From: Leptospiraceae bacterium
Lineage (GTDB): Bacteria > Spirochaetota > Leptospiria > Leptospirales > Leptonemataceae
DNA: 12,709 nt
Assembly: GCA_020440935.1 (NCBI GenBank)
Contig: JAGRNC010000032.1
Coordinates: 1 to 12,709 of the forward strand
Direction: 5' to 3'
The position numbers were made by a program, and so were the translations under genes. Within the stretch, counting starts at the first letter, position 1. Each line of letters starts with the position of its first letter. Below the pieces are notes generated by a model. The model was not told where the DNA came from, did not search any database, and saw only the letters and a list, made by a program, of their open reading frames with translations. Shown one piece after another: positions 1 to 6,541 of this stretch.

Positions 1-775
1 CATCGGTAAGAACAACGGACTCATCGTCGGGAAGAATTAGTAATGCGCGGAGGCCCGTTTCTGCATCGGCTTCGCGCCGCTGCATGTCGCGGTAGGATGC
101 ACGAAAGGCGATTAGATCGTTTTGAAAAGCATTGGCCGCGTATCGACCCAGCCTGGGATCTATGAATTGTCCTTTGTTTCGCTGTATCCAGGCCAGATGC
201 GCCAGTCGGCCTTCCATCTGGATGCGCAACTTTCGCAGGGACTGGAGGGAAATGTATGCTTCCCGCACCGCAGCGATGGTGGCGATGCGCATCCGTTCAT
301 AGTTGGCCGAGGCTTGTTGCACAGAGGCCCGGGCGCTATTCTGACGAATGCTCCTTTTGCCCAACACATCCAATGGCTGACTCAAGCCCACTTCGAATCC
401 AGAGATTCCCTGTCGATTTTCACCGGTGATGGCGTTCACCGAAGCGTCTATGGGATCGCTGCCATTTAGATACGCCTGCGGAGAAAAGCTGGGGCTTGGC
501 GAGATCTTTCGATTCCCCTGTACCGCGCTCAATTCCAGTTCCGGATTGGACGGCAGTGGCTGATCGGCGACAATCTGCTCGCCTTTTGCTCGCTCCAGAT
601 CGGCCCGCGCATTGGCCAGGTCCGGGCTTTTTTCCAGGGCCCGCCGAATGGCCGAATCCAGGGTAAGTGGGCTTCCGGCATGCAACGGAACCGTCAAAAC
701 CAGTGCTAACTGAAAAACAACCAAAGCAGGAATGGCTCGGCTATAGAAGGCCGCTTTGCGTACAGAGGACGTCAT
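1..775 (-). CDS. TolC-family outer-membrane efflux protein (3' end beyond window)
   Basis: This reading frame is open from the ATG at 775 to the left edge, giving about 258 residues of the N-terminal part. I translated it by hand. A basic start and hydrophobic core (residues 5-30) end in Leu-His-Ala before Gly34, which looks like a Sec signal peptide cleaved by signal peptidase I. The stretch LTLDSAIRRALEKSPDLANA (38-57) is the standard start of an outer-membrane efflux (OEP) repeat. FEVGLSQPLDVLGKRS (127-142) resembles the first beta-strand and helix entry of CusC/CzcC-type members. Long amphipathic helices follow. Family members form trimeric outer-membrane ducts for RND or ABC efflux pumps. 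The pump genes are probably beyond the left edge, so the substrate is unknown. The gene is divergent from a membrane LuxR-type regulator, a plausible controller. The family call is firm; metal efflux is only a guess. Confidence 0.9.
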   Translation of the reverse strand, partial: MTSSVRKAAFYSRAIPALVVFQLALVLTVPLHAGSPLTLDSAIRRALEKSPDLANARADLERAKGEQIVADQPLPSNPELELSAVQGNRKISPSPSFSPQAYLNGSDPIDASVNAITGENRQGISGFEVGLSQPLDVLGKRSIRQNSARASVQQASANYERMRIATIAAVREAYISLQSLRKLRIQMEGRLAHLAWIQRNKGQFIDPRLGRYAANAFQNDLIAFRASYRDMQRREADAETGLRALLILPDDESVVLTD

Positions 776-781
776 GTAGCC

Positions 782-810
782 ATAGTACTCTGTAAAGCAA
801 GACTTCACAA
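782..810 (-). promoter_or_regulatory. Sigma70-type promoter of the tolC-family gene, probably leaderless
   Basis: On the minus strand, TTGTGA (810-805) and TACTAT (787-782) are separated by exactly 17 bases. Only six bases (GGCTAC) separate the -10 box from the ATG at 775, so transcription would begin at or next to the A of the start codon. There is no Shine-Dalgarno sequence in that space. The hexamers and spacing are seen directly; leaderless transcription is inferred. Confidence 0.6.
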
Positions 811-820
811 TGGCACCGAT

Positions 821-844
821 GGCCCATCTTCGAAGAAATGGGCC
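821..844. promoter_or_regulatory. 24-bp inverted repeat, candidate operator between tolC and luxR-type genes
   Basis: GGCCCAT (821-827) and ATGGGCC (838-844) are perfect 7-bp arms around a 10-base centre that itself contains TTCGAA. Neither side has a T-run, so it does not look like an intrinsic terminator. Its centre lies about 57 bases upstream of the predicted tolC start point, just outside the -35 box, a typical position for an activator. The adjacent LuxR-type protein is the obvious candidate to bind it, but that is inference. Confidence 0.45.
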
Positions 845-933
845 GTTTGGCCTAAGCGTAGATTGCAGGCGGCGCGGTGGAGCTCTGCCAGGGGAATCCT
901 TTACAGCATAGAAAAAAGCCATAACCATGGAGC

Positions 934-1452
934 GTGGTGAAAAGTCGTTGGAAGCCGATCTATCTTCTCGTTCTAATAATCCTCACCGGCCTGGAGGCTC
1001 TGGACGCCACCATGGATCTGCTGGGCGAAGGATTCTCCCCGGGCGTGCTCATCGATATACTGATGGTTCCCATGGTAACCGGCGGCATCCTTTACATTAT
1101 TTATACTATGTCCGACGAACTTCGCCGCGTAGAAGTAGATAGGGATCGGATGCAAAGCCAGATGAAGGAATTTCGCAACCGAAACCGGGAAACACTGGAC
1201 CGAATGCGAGTGGCCGTGCTGGAACAGTTTCAAGCCTGGGAATTAAGCGGCGCCGAGGCCGAGGTGGCCGAACAGCTACTTCGTGGGGTCTCACGCAAAG
1301 AGATTGCCGCCCGACTCAACAAGAGCGAACGAACCGTGCAAAATCAGACCGCCGCTATTTACCGAAAATCGGGAATGGTAGGTCGCAGCGATCTTGCAGC
1401 ATTCTTTATGGCAGATATTCTGGGAGAAGAGGATCCAGGCAACGAGGCCTGA
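934..1452 (+). CDS. Membrane-anchored LuxR-type HTH transcriptional regulator
   Basis: A 172-residue protein begins with GTG; an in-frame stop at 922-924 excludes an upstream start. A second GTG at 937 is equally possible and is better placed for the GGAG at 929-932. Two hydrophobic segments (about 8-28 and 37-58) form a hairpin membrane anchor. A charged, probably coiled-coil stretch (61-100) follows, then a GerE/LuxR helix-turn-helix at 103-160. The core GVSRKEIAARLNKSERTVQN (118-137) matches the family pattern, and IYRKSGMVGRSDL follows as in IYRKLGVSSRAEL. There is no receiver or ligand-binding domain, so sensing would be through the membrane or coiled coil. It is divergent from the efflux gene and probably regulates it. 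The fold is clear; the role is inferred. Confidence 0.82.
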   Translation: MVKSRWKPIYLLVLIILTGLEALDATMDLLGEGFSPGVLIDILMVPMVTGGILYIIYTMSDELRRVEVDRDRMQSQMKEFRNRNRETLDRMRVAVLEQFQAWELSGAEAEVAEQLLRGVSRKEIAARLNKSERTVQNQTAAIYRKSGMVGRSDLAAFFMADILGEEDPGNEA

Positions 1453-1502
1453 CTTTGCGCTGGCAGCCGCTGAATCATTCCAGCTTTGCGCTGCCCGCTA
1501 CG

Positions 1503-2807
1503 CTACACATCCCGCTTATTGGGGCGCTTCTTGTAGTCGCTATGAATCTGTTTGATCCAATCGTCCTTTTTCTTTCGTAGCGCAAGCTTCGCATCGTCAC
1601 CGCCTTCTTTTTTGCGCTTTCGGCGAAAATTCTGAACCACCGCCGCTTCTTCGGAAAGGGTCCGATATTGTTGTAGCAGCGATTCTGCGATCTCACCGGC
1701 CTCCACGGCCGCGCGAACAGCACAACCCGGCTCGGTTCCATGGCTGCAATCGCGGAATGCGCAATTCTCAGCCAGAATCTTTATGGCCGCGAAAGGTCCG
1801 GCGCTGTCATCAAAATGATCCAGGCCTACTTCTCTGAGCCCCGGACTATCGATGATGGCATATCCATCGGGATGATAGATCCATTCGCGACGGACCGTAG
1901 TATGTTTTCCTTTGCCGGTCGCTTCGCTGATAGCACCGGTCTGCTGCATGATTTTTGAATCGGAGTCAGCGGAGGAGTGCCCGGATCCCAGGCCAGCCAT
2001 GAGTGCGTTGATCAAAGTGGATTTTCCGGCGCCGGACGGACCCAGAAGACAGCAAAGTGCAATGTCTGGTCCCCTGCGTTCTTTTCCGGAATGCTCGTGA
2101 CCTTCTGCTGCGTCTTTGTCGCTTCCGGAATGCTCCCTGTCCTGCCTGCCTGTTCGAGCGATATCCACAGCAAGAGCGCGCAGTGCGGATGCGATTCCGT
2201 CCACTCCCTGTCCGGTTATGGATGATATTAGATGAGTCTTTTCCGCGCCCACCAGAGCCCTGGCGCGATTGAGAATATTTTCTATCGAATCTGAAATAGA
2301 ATCCGAATTGTCCGGGCTGTCTCTACCGTCCGATCTCCCCTCTTTCGTAAGACTCCCCTTTTCGATTAGATCGGCGCCCGTAAATACAATGTGCGCCGCC
2401 ACCTCGCCGCAAATAGCAAGATATCGGAGAAGTCCGCCTTCGCTTAACGGACGATCCATGGAATTAACAATAAGCACAAGATCAACATTGGCAGCCAGGC
2501 CCTGCGAATCGAAGCTGCCGGCTGCTTTTCTGCGAAGCAGGCTGCGGCGGGGAAGCACCGATTGGATTAAGGCCAGCTCATCCACCGGTTGAAAAGCTAC
2601 AAGATCGCCCACCACGGGCACCATATCGCCACCATCTAATAATTCCTCTTCTCGAGGTGGCGGAAGTATCTGAAACCGTCCGGGCAACAGTGCGCGACGC
2701 GGAGTTGAAGATCCTTTGAGCGGCAGGGGAAGCAAGCGATACTCACTTCCTGTATGCGTTGTCACAATTGCGACTGATCTGGCCTGGATTTCCACTGACT
2801 CGTTCAT
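1503..2807 (-). CDS. rsgA: Ribosome small-subunit-dependent GTPase A (RsgA/YjeQ), with inserts
   Basis: The product is 434 residues, against about 300-350 for most RsgA proteins. RsgA is a circularly permuted GTPase that acts late in 30S subunit assembly. The order seen is: OB-fold domain with the typical ending LPRRSLLRRKAAG (85-97); G4 position TGAD (143-146); G5-like SSITGQG (195-201); G1 GPSGAGKST (256-264); a G2-like GKGKHTTV (298-305); G3 DSPG (320-323); then a zinc site with Cys349, Cys354, His356 and Cys362, and a basic C-terminal tail. The usual G4 motif is NKxD, so Asn-to-Thr and Lys-to-Gly changes are unusual. The extra length lies mainly in an acidic, Ser-rich stretch (150-175) and a charged linker (220-247) with a repeated EHSG. 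The frame is intact and it converges on the regulator gene. No strong Shine-Dalgarno site is visible. Confidence 0.95.
   Translation of the reverse strand: MNESVEIQARSVAIVTTHTGSEYRLLPLPLKGSSTPRRALLPGRFQILPPPREEELLDGGDMVPVVGDLVAFQPVDELALIQSVLPRRSLLRRKAAGSFDSQGLAANVDLVLIVNSMDRPLSEGGLLRYLAICGEVAAHIVFTGADLIEKGSLTKEGRSDGRDSPDNSDSISDSIENILNRARALVGAEKTHLISSITGQGVDGIASALRALAVDIARTGRQDREHSGSDKDAAEGHEHSGKERRGPDIALCCLLGPSGAGKSTLINALMAGLGSGHSSADSDSKIMQQTGAISEATGKGKHTTVRREWIYHPDGYAIIDSPGLREVGLDHFDDSAGPFAAIKILAENCAFRDCSHGTEPGCAVRAAVEAGEIAESLLQQYRTLSEEAAVVQNFRRKRKKEGGDDAKLALRKKKDDWIKQIHSDYKKRPNKRDV
2067..2150 (-). repeat. Charged linker of RsgA containing a 39-bp in-frame duplication
   Basis: The 13-bp word TTCCGGAATGCTC occurs at 2084-2096 and again at 2123-2135, exactly 39 bases (13 codons) apart. 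Both copies encode Glu-His-Ser-Gly in the RsgA frame. The rest of the two 39-base units has diverged. This looks like an old tandem duplication that enlarged the hydrophilic linker between the G5 and G1 motifs. Confidence 0.6.
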
Positions 2808-2942
2808 AAGATCATAGCCATTCCAAAGGCTCGAGGAACAGGGAAGAATTGTGATTCAGTACATCGCCAGCAAAGCACAATTTTTGCATTTGTGGAATTT
2901 TGAGGGAACGTCCAGGCAAGGAAGATCCGGTACACTGAACCG

Positions 2943-2972
2943 CAGAAAGAAAGCGGGCCTCGGGGGCCCGCT
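2943..2972 (-). terminator. Rho-independent terminator of the acyl-CoA synthetase gene
   Basis: AGCGGGCC (2952-2959) and GGCCCGCT (2965-2972) form a perfect 8-bp GC-rich stem with a 5-base loop. Read on the minus strand, the stem is followed by TTCTTTCT. It begins about 23 bases after the stop codon at 2996. This orientation and spacing fit the acyl-CoA synthetase gene and separate it from rsgA. Confidence 0.8.
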
Positions 2973-2995
2973 CTGTTGTAGATAGTCTAGAAACT

Positions 2996-4921
2996 CTACT
3001 TGGCCACAGCCTTCTTTGATTCGCTGCGTTTACCGGCCCCATACATACTATCGATTAGATGCTGATAGCGGTCCGTTACTACATGGCGTTTCACGGAAAG
3101 CTTGGCCGTCAGCTCATCGCCTGGATCAAACGCTTTGTCCAGCAGCTGAAAGTCCACTACACGCTCAAAGCCCTTGAATCCACTGGCTTCATTGATCAGC
3201 GATTTAATCTCCTTCTGAATCGCCGGTCGCGCTTCCGGATGAGCGCTAATTTCGGCGATGGTTTCACCCAGATGCGATAGAGCAGCCGGCTCCGGCACAA
3301 TCAGGGCGCCCAAATATTTCTGATCCTGGCCCACAACCATACAATGCTGAATCAGAGGCGACTGAAGTAGTCGGTTTTCGATGGGACCTGGCTCCACGTT
3401 TTCACCGCCCAGAAGTACGATGGTTTCTTTGGAACGCCCCACGATCTTCAAGCACTGGTTGGCCGTAACCATTCCCAGGTCTCCCGTGTTAAACCAACCT
3501 TCGGAATCGATTACCTTATCTGTGGCCTCTTTGTTCTTAAAGTAGCCGCTGGTTACCTGCGGTCCGCGCACATGAATCTCGCCTTTCCTGCCCAGAGTTC
3601 CCTGGCCTTTTCCGCCGGGATTTCCTTCGTTGGACCATACGATTTCGCCGGTATTCAGGTCTTTAATGCGAATCTCGGTAGCACGGTAGATGGGCCCCAC
3701 AGAACCAGGCACCAGCTTGTTAAAGGTTCGCACCGCGAGCACCGGCGAGGTTTCCGTAAGTCCGTAGCCTTCGAGCACGGGAATTCCAATGTTATTGAAG
3801 AATGCATCCACGTGGGGAGGTAGCGCGCCACCGCCAGAAACCGAACCCCGCAGTTCGCCGCCTGTGGCCTGACGAATCTTCTTCAGAACAATGATATCCA
3901 GTAATTTGTAGGGTAACCACACCAGGATGAGCCGAATCAAATGCAACGGCGCAAGAAGCGGATACGCGATATTGCTACCGGACAGCCGGAGGTTGCGACC
4001 AAGCAAGTACCGCTTGGAGCGGCCCACCAGACCGGCAAAGAACAATGCTGCGCCAAACAACTTCTGTCGCACAGCCGGCGCTTTGGCCACGTTTGTCATG
4101 ATCCCGGCATAGATACTTTCCCAGAGCCGAGGCGCGGAAGCCATAAACGTTGGTCGCACCATACGAAGATCGTCGCGCAATGTGCGAATGTTTGAATAGT
4201 AGGTACAGGCTCCGCAGTAGATGGTCATTATCTCGAAACCGCGTTCGAAAATATGCCATACCGGCAGAATCGAAACCACTCTTTCCCCTGGCTCTATCTT
4301 GAATGGAAGGCCTTCCACCTGCGAGATCAAGTTGCCGTGATTGAGCATAACCCCTTTGGGCTTGCCAGTCGTTCCACTTGTATAGATCAATGTAAAGAGA
4401 TCGTCTTTTTTAATCGAGGCGATGATGGAATCCAGAATCTCGGAATTGTTCGCCAAAAGCTTCTTTCCGCTTTCGCGCAATTCATCGACAGAAGTGTAAC
4501 CTTCCACGGATTCCATGGTCAGCAGTCCGGCTTCCGGAAGGGCCACTCCAGATTGCTTTACTTTTTCAAGGGTTGCATTGTTTTCAACAATAAGCAGCTT
4601 CATCTCCGAATGGCTAACGATATACTCGATTTCCTCGGTAGTGATATCTGCTCCACGGGGAACGTCCGCCGCGCCCAGCAAAGTAATGGCTACGCTACTC
4701 AGTATCCATTCGTATCGGTTGTCTGCGAAAATGCCAACGCGATCGCCTTTTCGAATTCCACGTTCGTATAATCCAGCCGCCACTTCCCGGGCTTCCTGGT
4801 ATAATCGATCGTAGCTAATTGTTTCATAGGGGCCATTTCCCCGTTTTCGGGCAAAGGCTGGCCTTTTTCCGTGCTGGTCTTTGCTGTATCGATACAGCTC
4901 CGCCATATTCTTTATCTGCAT
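2996..4921 (-). CDS. Long-chain acyl-CoA synthetase (AMP-forming, FadD/ACSL type)
   Basis: This enzyme activates fatty acids to acyl-CoA through an acyl-adenylate, feeding beta-oxidation or lipid synthesis. I take the ATG at 4921 (641 residues) because GGAGAG lies five bases upstream at 4932-4927. The GTG at 4927 would overlap that site and add two residues. ANL-superfamily motifs are complete: YTSGTTGKPKG (180-190), the A5 motif YGLTETSP (386-393), GWFNTGDLG (475-483), then the hinge region GRSKETIVLLGGENVEP (495-511). A hydrophobic stretch at about 318-348 could associate with the membrane, as in long-chain members. The length is normal for bacterial long-chain synthetases. The AraC-type membrane regulator is 173 bases upstream on the same strand; a strong terminator follows. 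The family is certain; chain-length preference is inferred. Confidence 0.93.
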   Translation of the reverse strand: MQIKNMAELYRYSKDQHGKRPAFARKRGNGPYETISYDRLYQEAREVAAGLYERGIRKGDRVGIFADNRYEWILSSVAITLLGAADVPRGADITTEEIEYIVSHSEMKLLIVENNATLEKVKQSGVALPEAGLLTMESVEGYTSVDELRESGKKLLANNSEILDSIIASIKKDDLFTLIYTSGTTGKPKGVMLNHGNLISQVEGLPFKIEPGERVVSILPVWHIFERGFEIMTIYCGACTYYSNIRTLRDDLRMVRPTFMASAPRLWESIYAGIMTNVAKAPAVRQKLFGAALFFAGLVGRSKRYLLGRNLRLSGSNIAYPLLAPLHLIRLILVWLPYKLLDIIVLKKIRQATGGELRGSVSGGGALPPHVDAFFNNIGIPVLEGYGLTETSPVLAVRTFNKLVPGSVGPIYRATEIRIKDLNTGEIVWSNEGNPGGKGQGTLGRKGEIHVRGPQVTSGYFKNKEATDKVIDSEGWFNTGDLGMVTANQCLKIVGRSKETIVLLGGENVEPGPIENRLLQSPLIQHCMVVGQDQKYLGALIVPEPAALSHLGETIAEISAHPEARPAIQKEIKSLINEASGFKGFERVVDFQLLDKAFDPGDELTAKLSVKRHVVTDRYQHLIDSMYGAGKRSESKKAVAK

Positions 4922-4926
4922 TGTCA

Positions 4927-4932
4927 CTCTCC
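4927..4932 (-). promoter_or_regulatory. Shine-Dalgarno site deciding the acyl-CoA synthetase start
   Basis: GGAGAG on the minus strand ends five bases before the ATG at 4921. The alternative GTG start (4927-4925) overlaps it and would leave no spacer, so the ATG is preferred. Confidence 0.7.
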
Positions 4933-5041
4933 ATCGTGTTTTCTATTTCTGCTTATTCGCCCTCCAGATTCCAGATCTATCTAATGGATACTAAAGAAGG
5001 ATGGATCAATAGATGGACCAATCCGAATTGCGAAATTAGCC

Positions 5042-5070
5042 GTTATACTGGCATAACTTTTTTAACCAGT
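5042..5070. promoter_or_regulatory. Overlapping dyads upstream of the acyl-CoA synthetase gene
   Basis: GTTAT (5042-5046) pairs with ATAAC (5053-5057), and ACTGG (5047-5051) pairs with CCAGT (5066-5070), so two short inverted repeats overlap. The minus strand also carries TATAAC here, which could be a -10 box, but I see no good -35 box at the right distance. A regulator site for the neighbouring gene is possible. The arms are only 5 bp, so chance is a serious alternative. Confidence 0.2.
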
Positions 5071-5100
5071 CGCCGCTTTGTATAAGATGCCTGTATCAGG

Positions 5101-6156
5101 TTATACGATGCTACTGTTTCTATAGTCCCGGGGGGTAGTCTGCATCACTTTCTTGAAGGATCTATGAAAGGAAGATCTGGAATTAAAACCAACCGCAAGT
5201 GCAATGGACAGCACGCTTCGGTCGGGTTCGTTGCGAAGCAGGATTAAGGATTCCTGAACCCGATATCTGTTAACAAATTCAGGAAAACTTGATCCCAATC
5301 TGGCATTCAGGATTTCTGATACCTGATGCACATTTAGCTCCAGATCCGATGCAAGCTGACTCAGATCGTAATCCTCATCGAGGTATGGCTTATCCTCGGC
5401 CATGAGACGGTGCAGCCGCTCCAATCTTTCGTCCACATCCACCGAACCCAGGCGAGTTTTCTCATACTTGGTCTTCTGGTAATCAAGTTGCAAGGAATGG
5501 ATTAGATGAGGATTGGATATTCCAAATAGAAAGCTAAGAAACATCAGCGGCGTCAAAAGCATTGCGCTGACGAAAGTCCAGGCTTGCATTCCGGGCCAAA
5601 CTCCAATAAGCCCGATTACCAGGGCAGCCATGAGCGCAATACAGAGCCATATCAGTCCGCGATAGCGCGAGCGACGCTCGGCTTCCAGCACCCATTGCAT
5701 GCAATAGATTGCATAAAGAATGTAAAGAAATGGTAGCAACTTTGTGCCAACAAAGAGAGCAAATTGCAGGTTCTCGGCCAGAGGATGCTGGCTGGCCCTT
5801 GCATGCAGAATCACGATTCCGAGAACTGCCAGAGTCGGCCATAGAAGATGAAACCAGACCCGCACCGGAGCTGGCATCACTTCGCGACGGAACCAGAAAT
5901 AGAACACCGGGCCAATGGAATAGATGGCAGGAATCGGTACCAGGGCGATCCAGCTTCCGGCAGGGGTCGGCCAGAGGGAAACTCGGAATCCTGCCAGCAA
6001 CCAGACTCCGCAGGCAAATACCACCCAGGCCGATAGAGCGGCCTTTCTGCCATGGCGAATCAATCCCGACAGCGCCCAGAGAAAGGCAACCATGGCCCCC
6101 GAAAAAAACCAGCAGGCCACGAGGGCTGCGGCGGTAGGCGACTCCGGCGGCTGCAT
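5101..6156 (-). CDS. Seven-helix membrane protein with C-terminal AraC-type DNA-binding domain
   Basis: The product has 351 residues. Hydrophobic segments at about 10-32, 40-58, 69-90, 99-119, 132-152, 168-187 and 192-212 suggest seven membrane helices. A charged linker (222-257) follows, then an AraC double helix-turn-helix (about 260-350). The signature part, with SIALAVGFNSRSSFHRSFKK (317-336) and TPRDYR (341-346), is well conserved. The DNA-binding domain would be cytoplasmic and tethered to the membrane, with sensing by the helical part. This architecture is common in Leptospira and other bacteria, usually with unknown ligands. The acyl-CoA synthetase lies downstream on the same strand, so a fatty-acid-related signal is possible but unproven. 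The ATG at 6156 is the first methionine of this frame; no good Shine-Dalgarno site precedes it. Confidence 0.88.
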   Translation of the reverse strand: MQPPESPTAAALVACWFFSGAMVAFLWALSGLIRHGRKAALSAWVVFACGVWLLAGFRVSLWPTPAGSWIALVPIPAIYSIGPVFYFWFRREVMPAPVRVWFHLLWPTLAVLGIVILHARASQHPLAENLQFALFVGTKLLPFLYILYAIYCMQWVLEAERRSRYRGLIWLCIALMAALVIGLIGVWPGMQAWTFVSAMLLTPLMFLSFLFGISNPHLIHSLQLDYQKTKYEKTRLGSVDVDERLERLHRLMAEDKPYLDEDYDLSQLASDLELNVHQVSEILNARLGSSFPEFVNRYRVQESLILLRNEPDRSVLSIALAVGFNSRSSFHRSFKKVMQTTPRDYRNSSIV

Positions 6157-6201
6157 GACTGATCAAAGAGCTATGGGACCTGTCCGTCTACAGCAAAATA
6201 A

Positions 6202-6210
6202 CTGTTACAG
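6202..6210. promoter_or_regulatory. Small palindrome upstream of the AraC-type gene
   Basis: CTGTTACAG is a perfect 9-bp palindrome 46 bases upstream of the AraC-type start codon. The rest of the 213-base gap between that gene and the tRNA (6157-6369) shows no coding sequence and no convincing promoter for either flank. Autoregulation through this site is speculative. Confidence 0.15.
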
Positions 6211-6369
6211 ACATCTATAGGCAGCATGGCCTACCGGGCACCCGCAGGCTTCCGAAGGTCCGGACGGGCCTCTACTGATCCGCAGAATACAACACTGGTA
6301 GCCATTACACCAAAACCTAAATTTGATTGCAAGCCAGGGGTCCAAACCAAACTTGTCTCAAGCGACCTT

Positions 6370-6453
6370 GCCCAGGTGGCGGAACTGGTAGACGCGCTAG
6401 TTTCAGGTACTAGTGGGAGTAATCCTGTGGAGGTTCAAGTCCTCTCCTGGGCA
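6370..6453 (+). tRNA. tRNA-Leu (anticodon CAG)
   Basis: An 84-base class II tRNA folds fully. The acceptor stem is GCCCAGG (6370-6376) with CCTGGGC (6446-6452) and discriminator A6453. The anticodon stem CTAGT/ACTAG (6397-6401, 6409-6413) encloses loop TTCAGGT, giving anticodon CAG at 6404-6406, which reads CUG leucine codons. A 15-base variable arm (6414-6428) can form a short stem. The T stem GGAGG/CCTCT (6429-6433, 6441-6445) encloses TTCAAGT. The 3' CCA is not encoded and must be added after transcription. Confidence 0.97.
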
Positions 6454-6457
6454 CAGC

Positions 6458-6486
6458 AAGCACTCTTTCTGAGTGCTTCTGCTTTC
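6458..6486 (+). terminator. Hairpin terminator after tRNA-Leu
   Basis: AAGCACTC (6458-6465) and GAGTGCTT (6471-6478) form a perfect 8-bp stem with loop TTTCT, only four bases after the tRNA. The downstream tail CTGCTTTC is only moderately T-rich. Position and stem fit a tRNA terminator, though it could also be a processing boundary if the YoaK gene is read through. Confidence 0.6.
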
Positions 6487-6541
6487 GCCCAATCCTCCGA
6501 AACCCATTGGACCCGCTCTCAAGGCATTCCTGCATTGGCTT

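Noticed and set aside
927..1142. ATG at 927 with a 71-codon frame
   Set aside because: It is out of frame with the conserved LuxR-type domain, and its product is Arg/Gly-rich with no family features.
1453..1495. 10-bp direct repeat CTTTGCGCTG (1453-1462, 1484-1493) and a GGCAGC/GCTGCC dyad between the LuxR-type gene and rsgA
   Set aside because: The loop is long (22 bases) and there is no T-run on either strand, so a bidirectional terminator is not convincing; the repeat is short enough to be chance.
2812..3042. Minus-strand frame of 76 codons between the acyl-CoA synthetase and rsgA
   Set aside because: It overlaps the synthetase C-terminus and the terminator hairpin, and its product resembles no protein family.
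5534..6166. Minus-strand frame of 210 codons inside the AraC-type gene
   Set aside because: It is an alternate-frame shadow; the overlapping frame has clear membrane helices and a conserved AraC domain.
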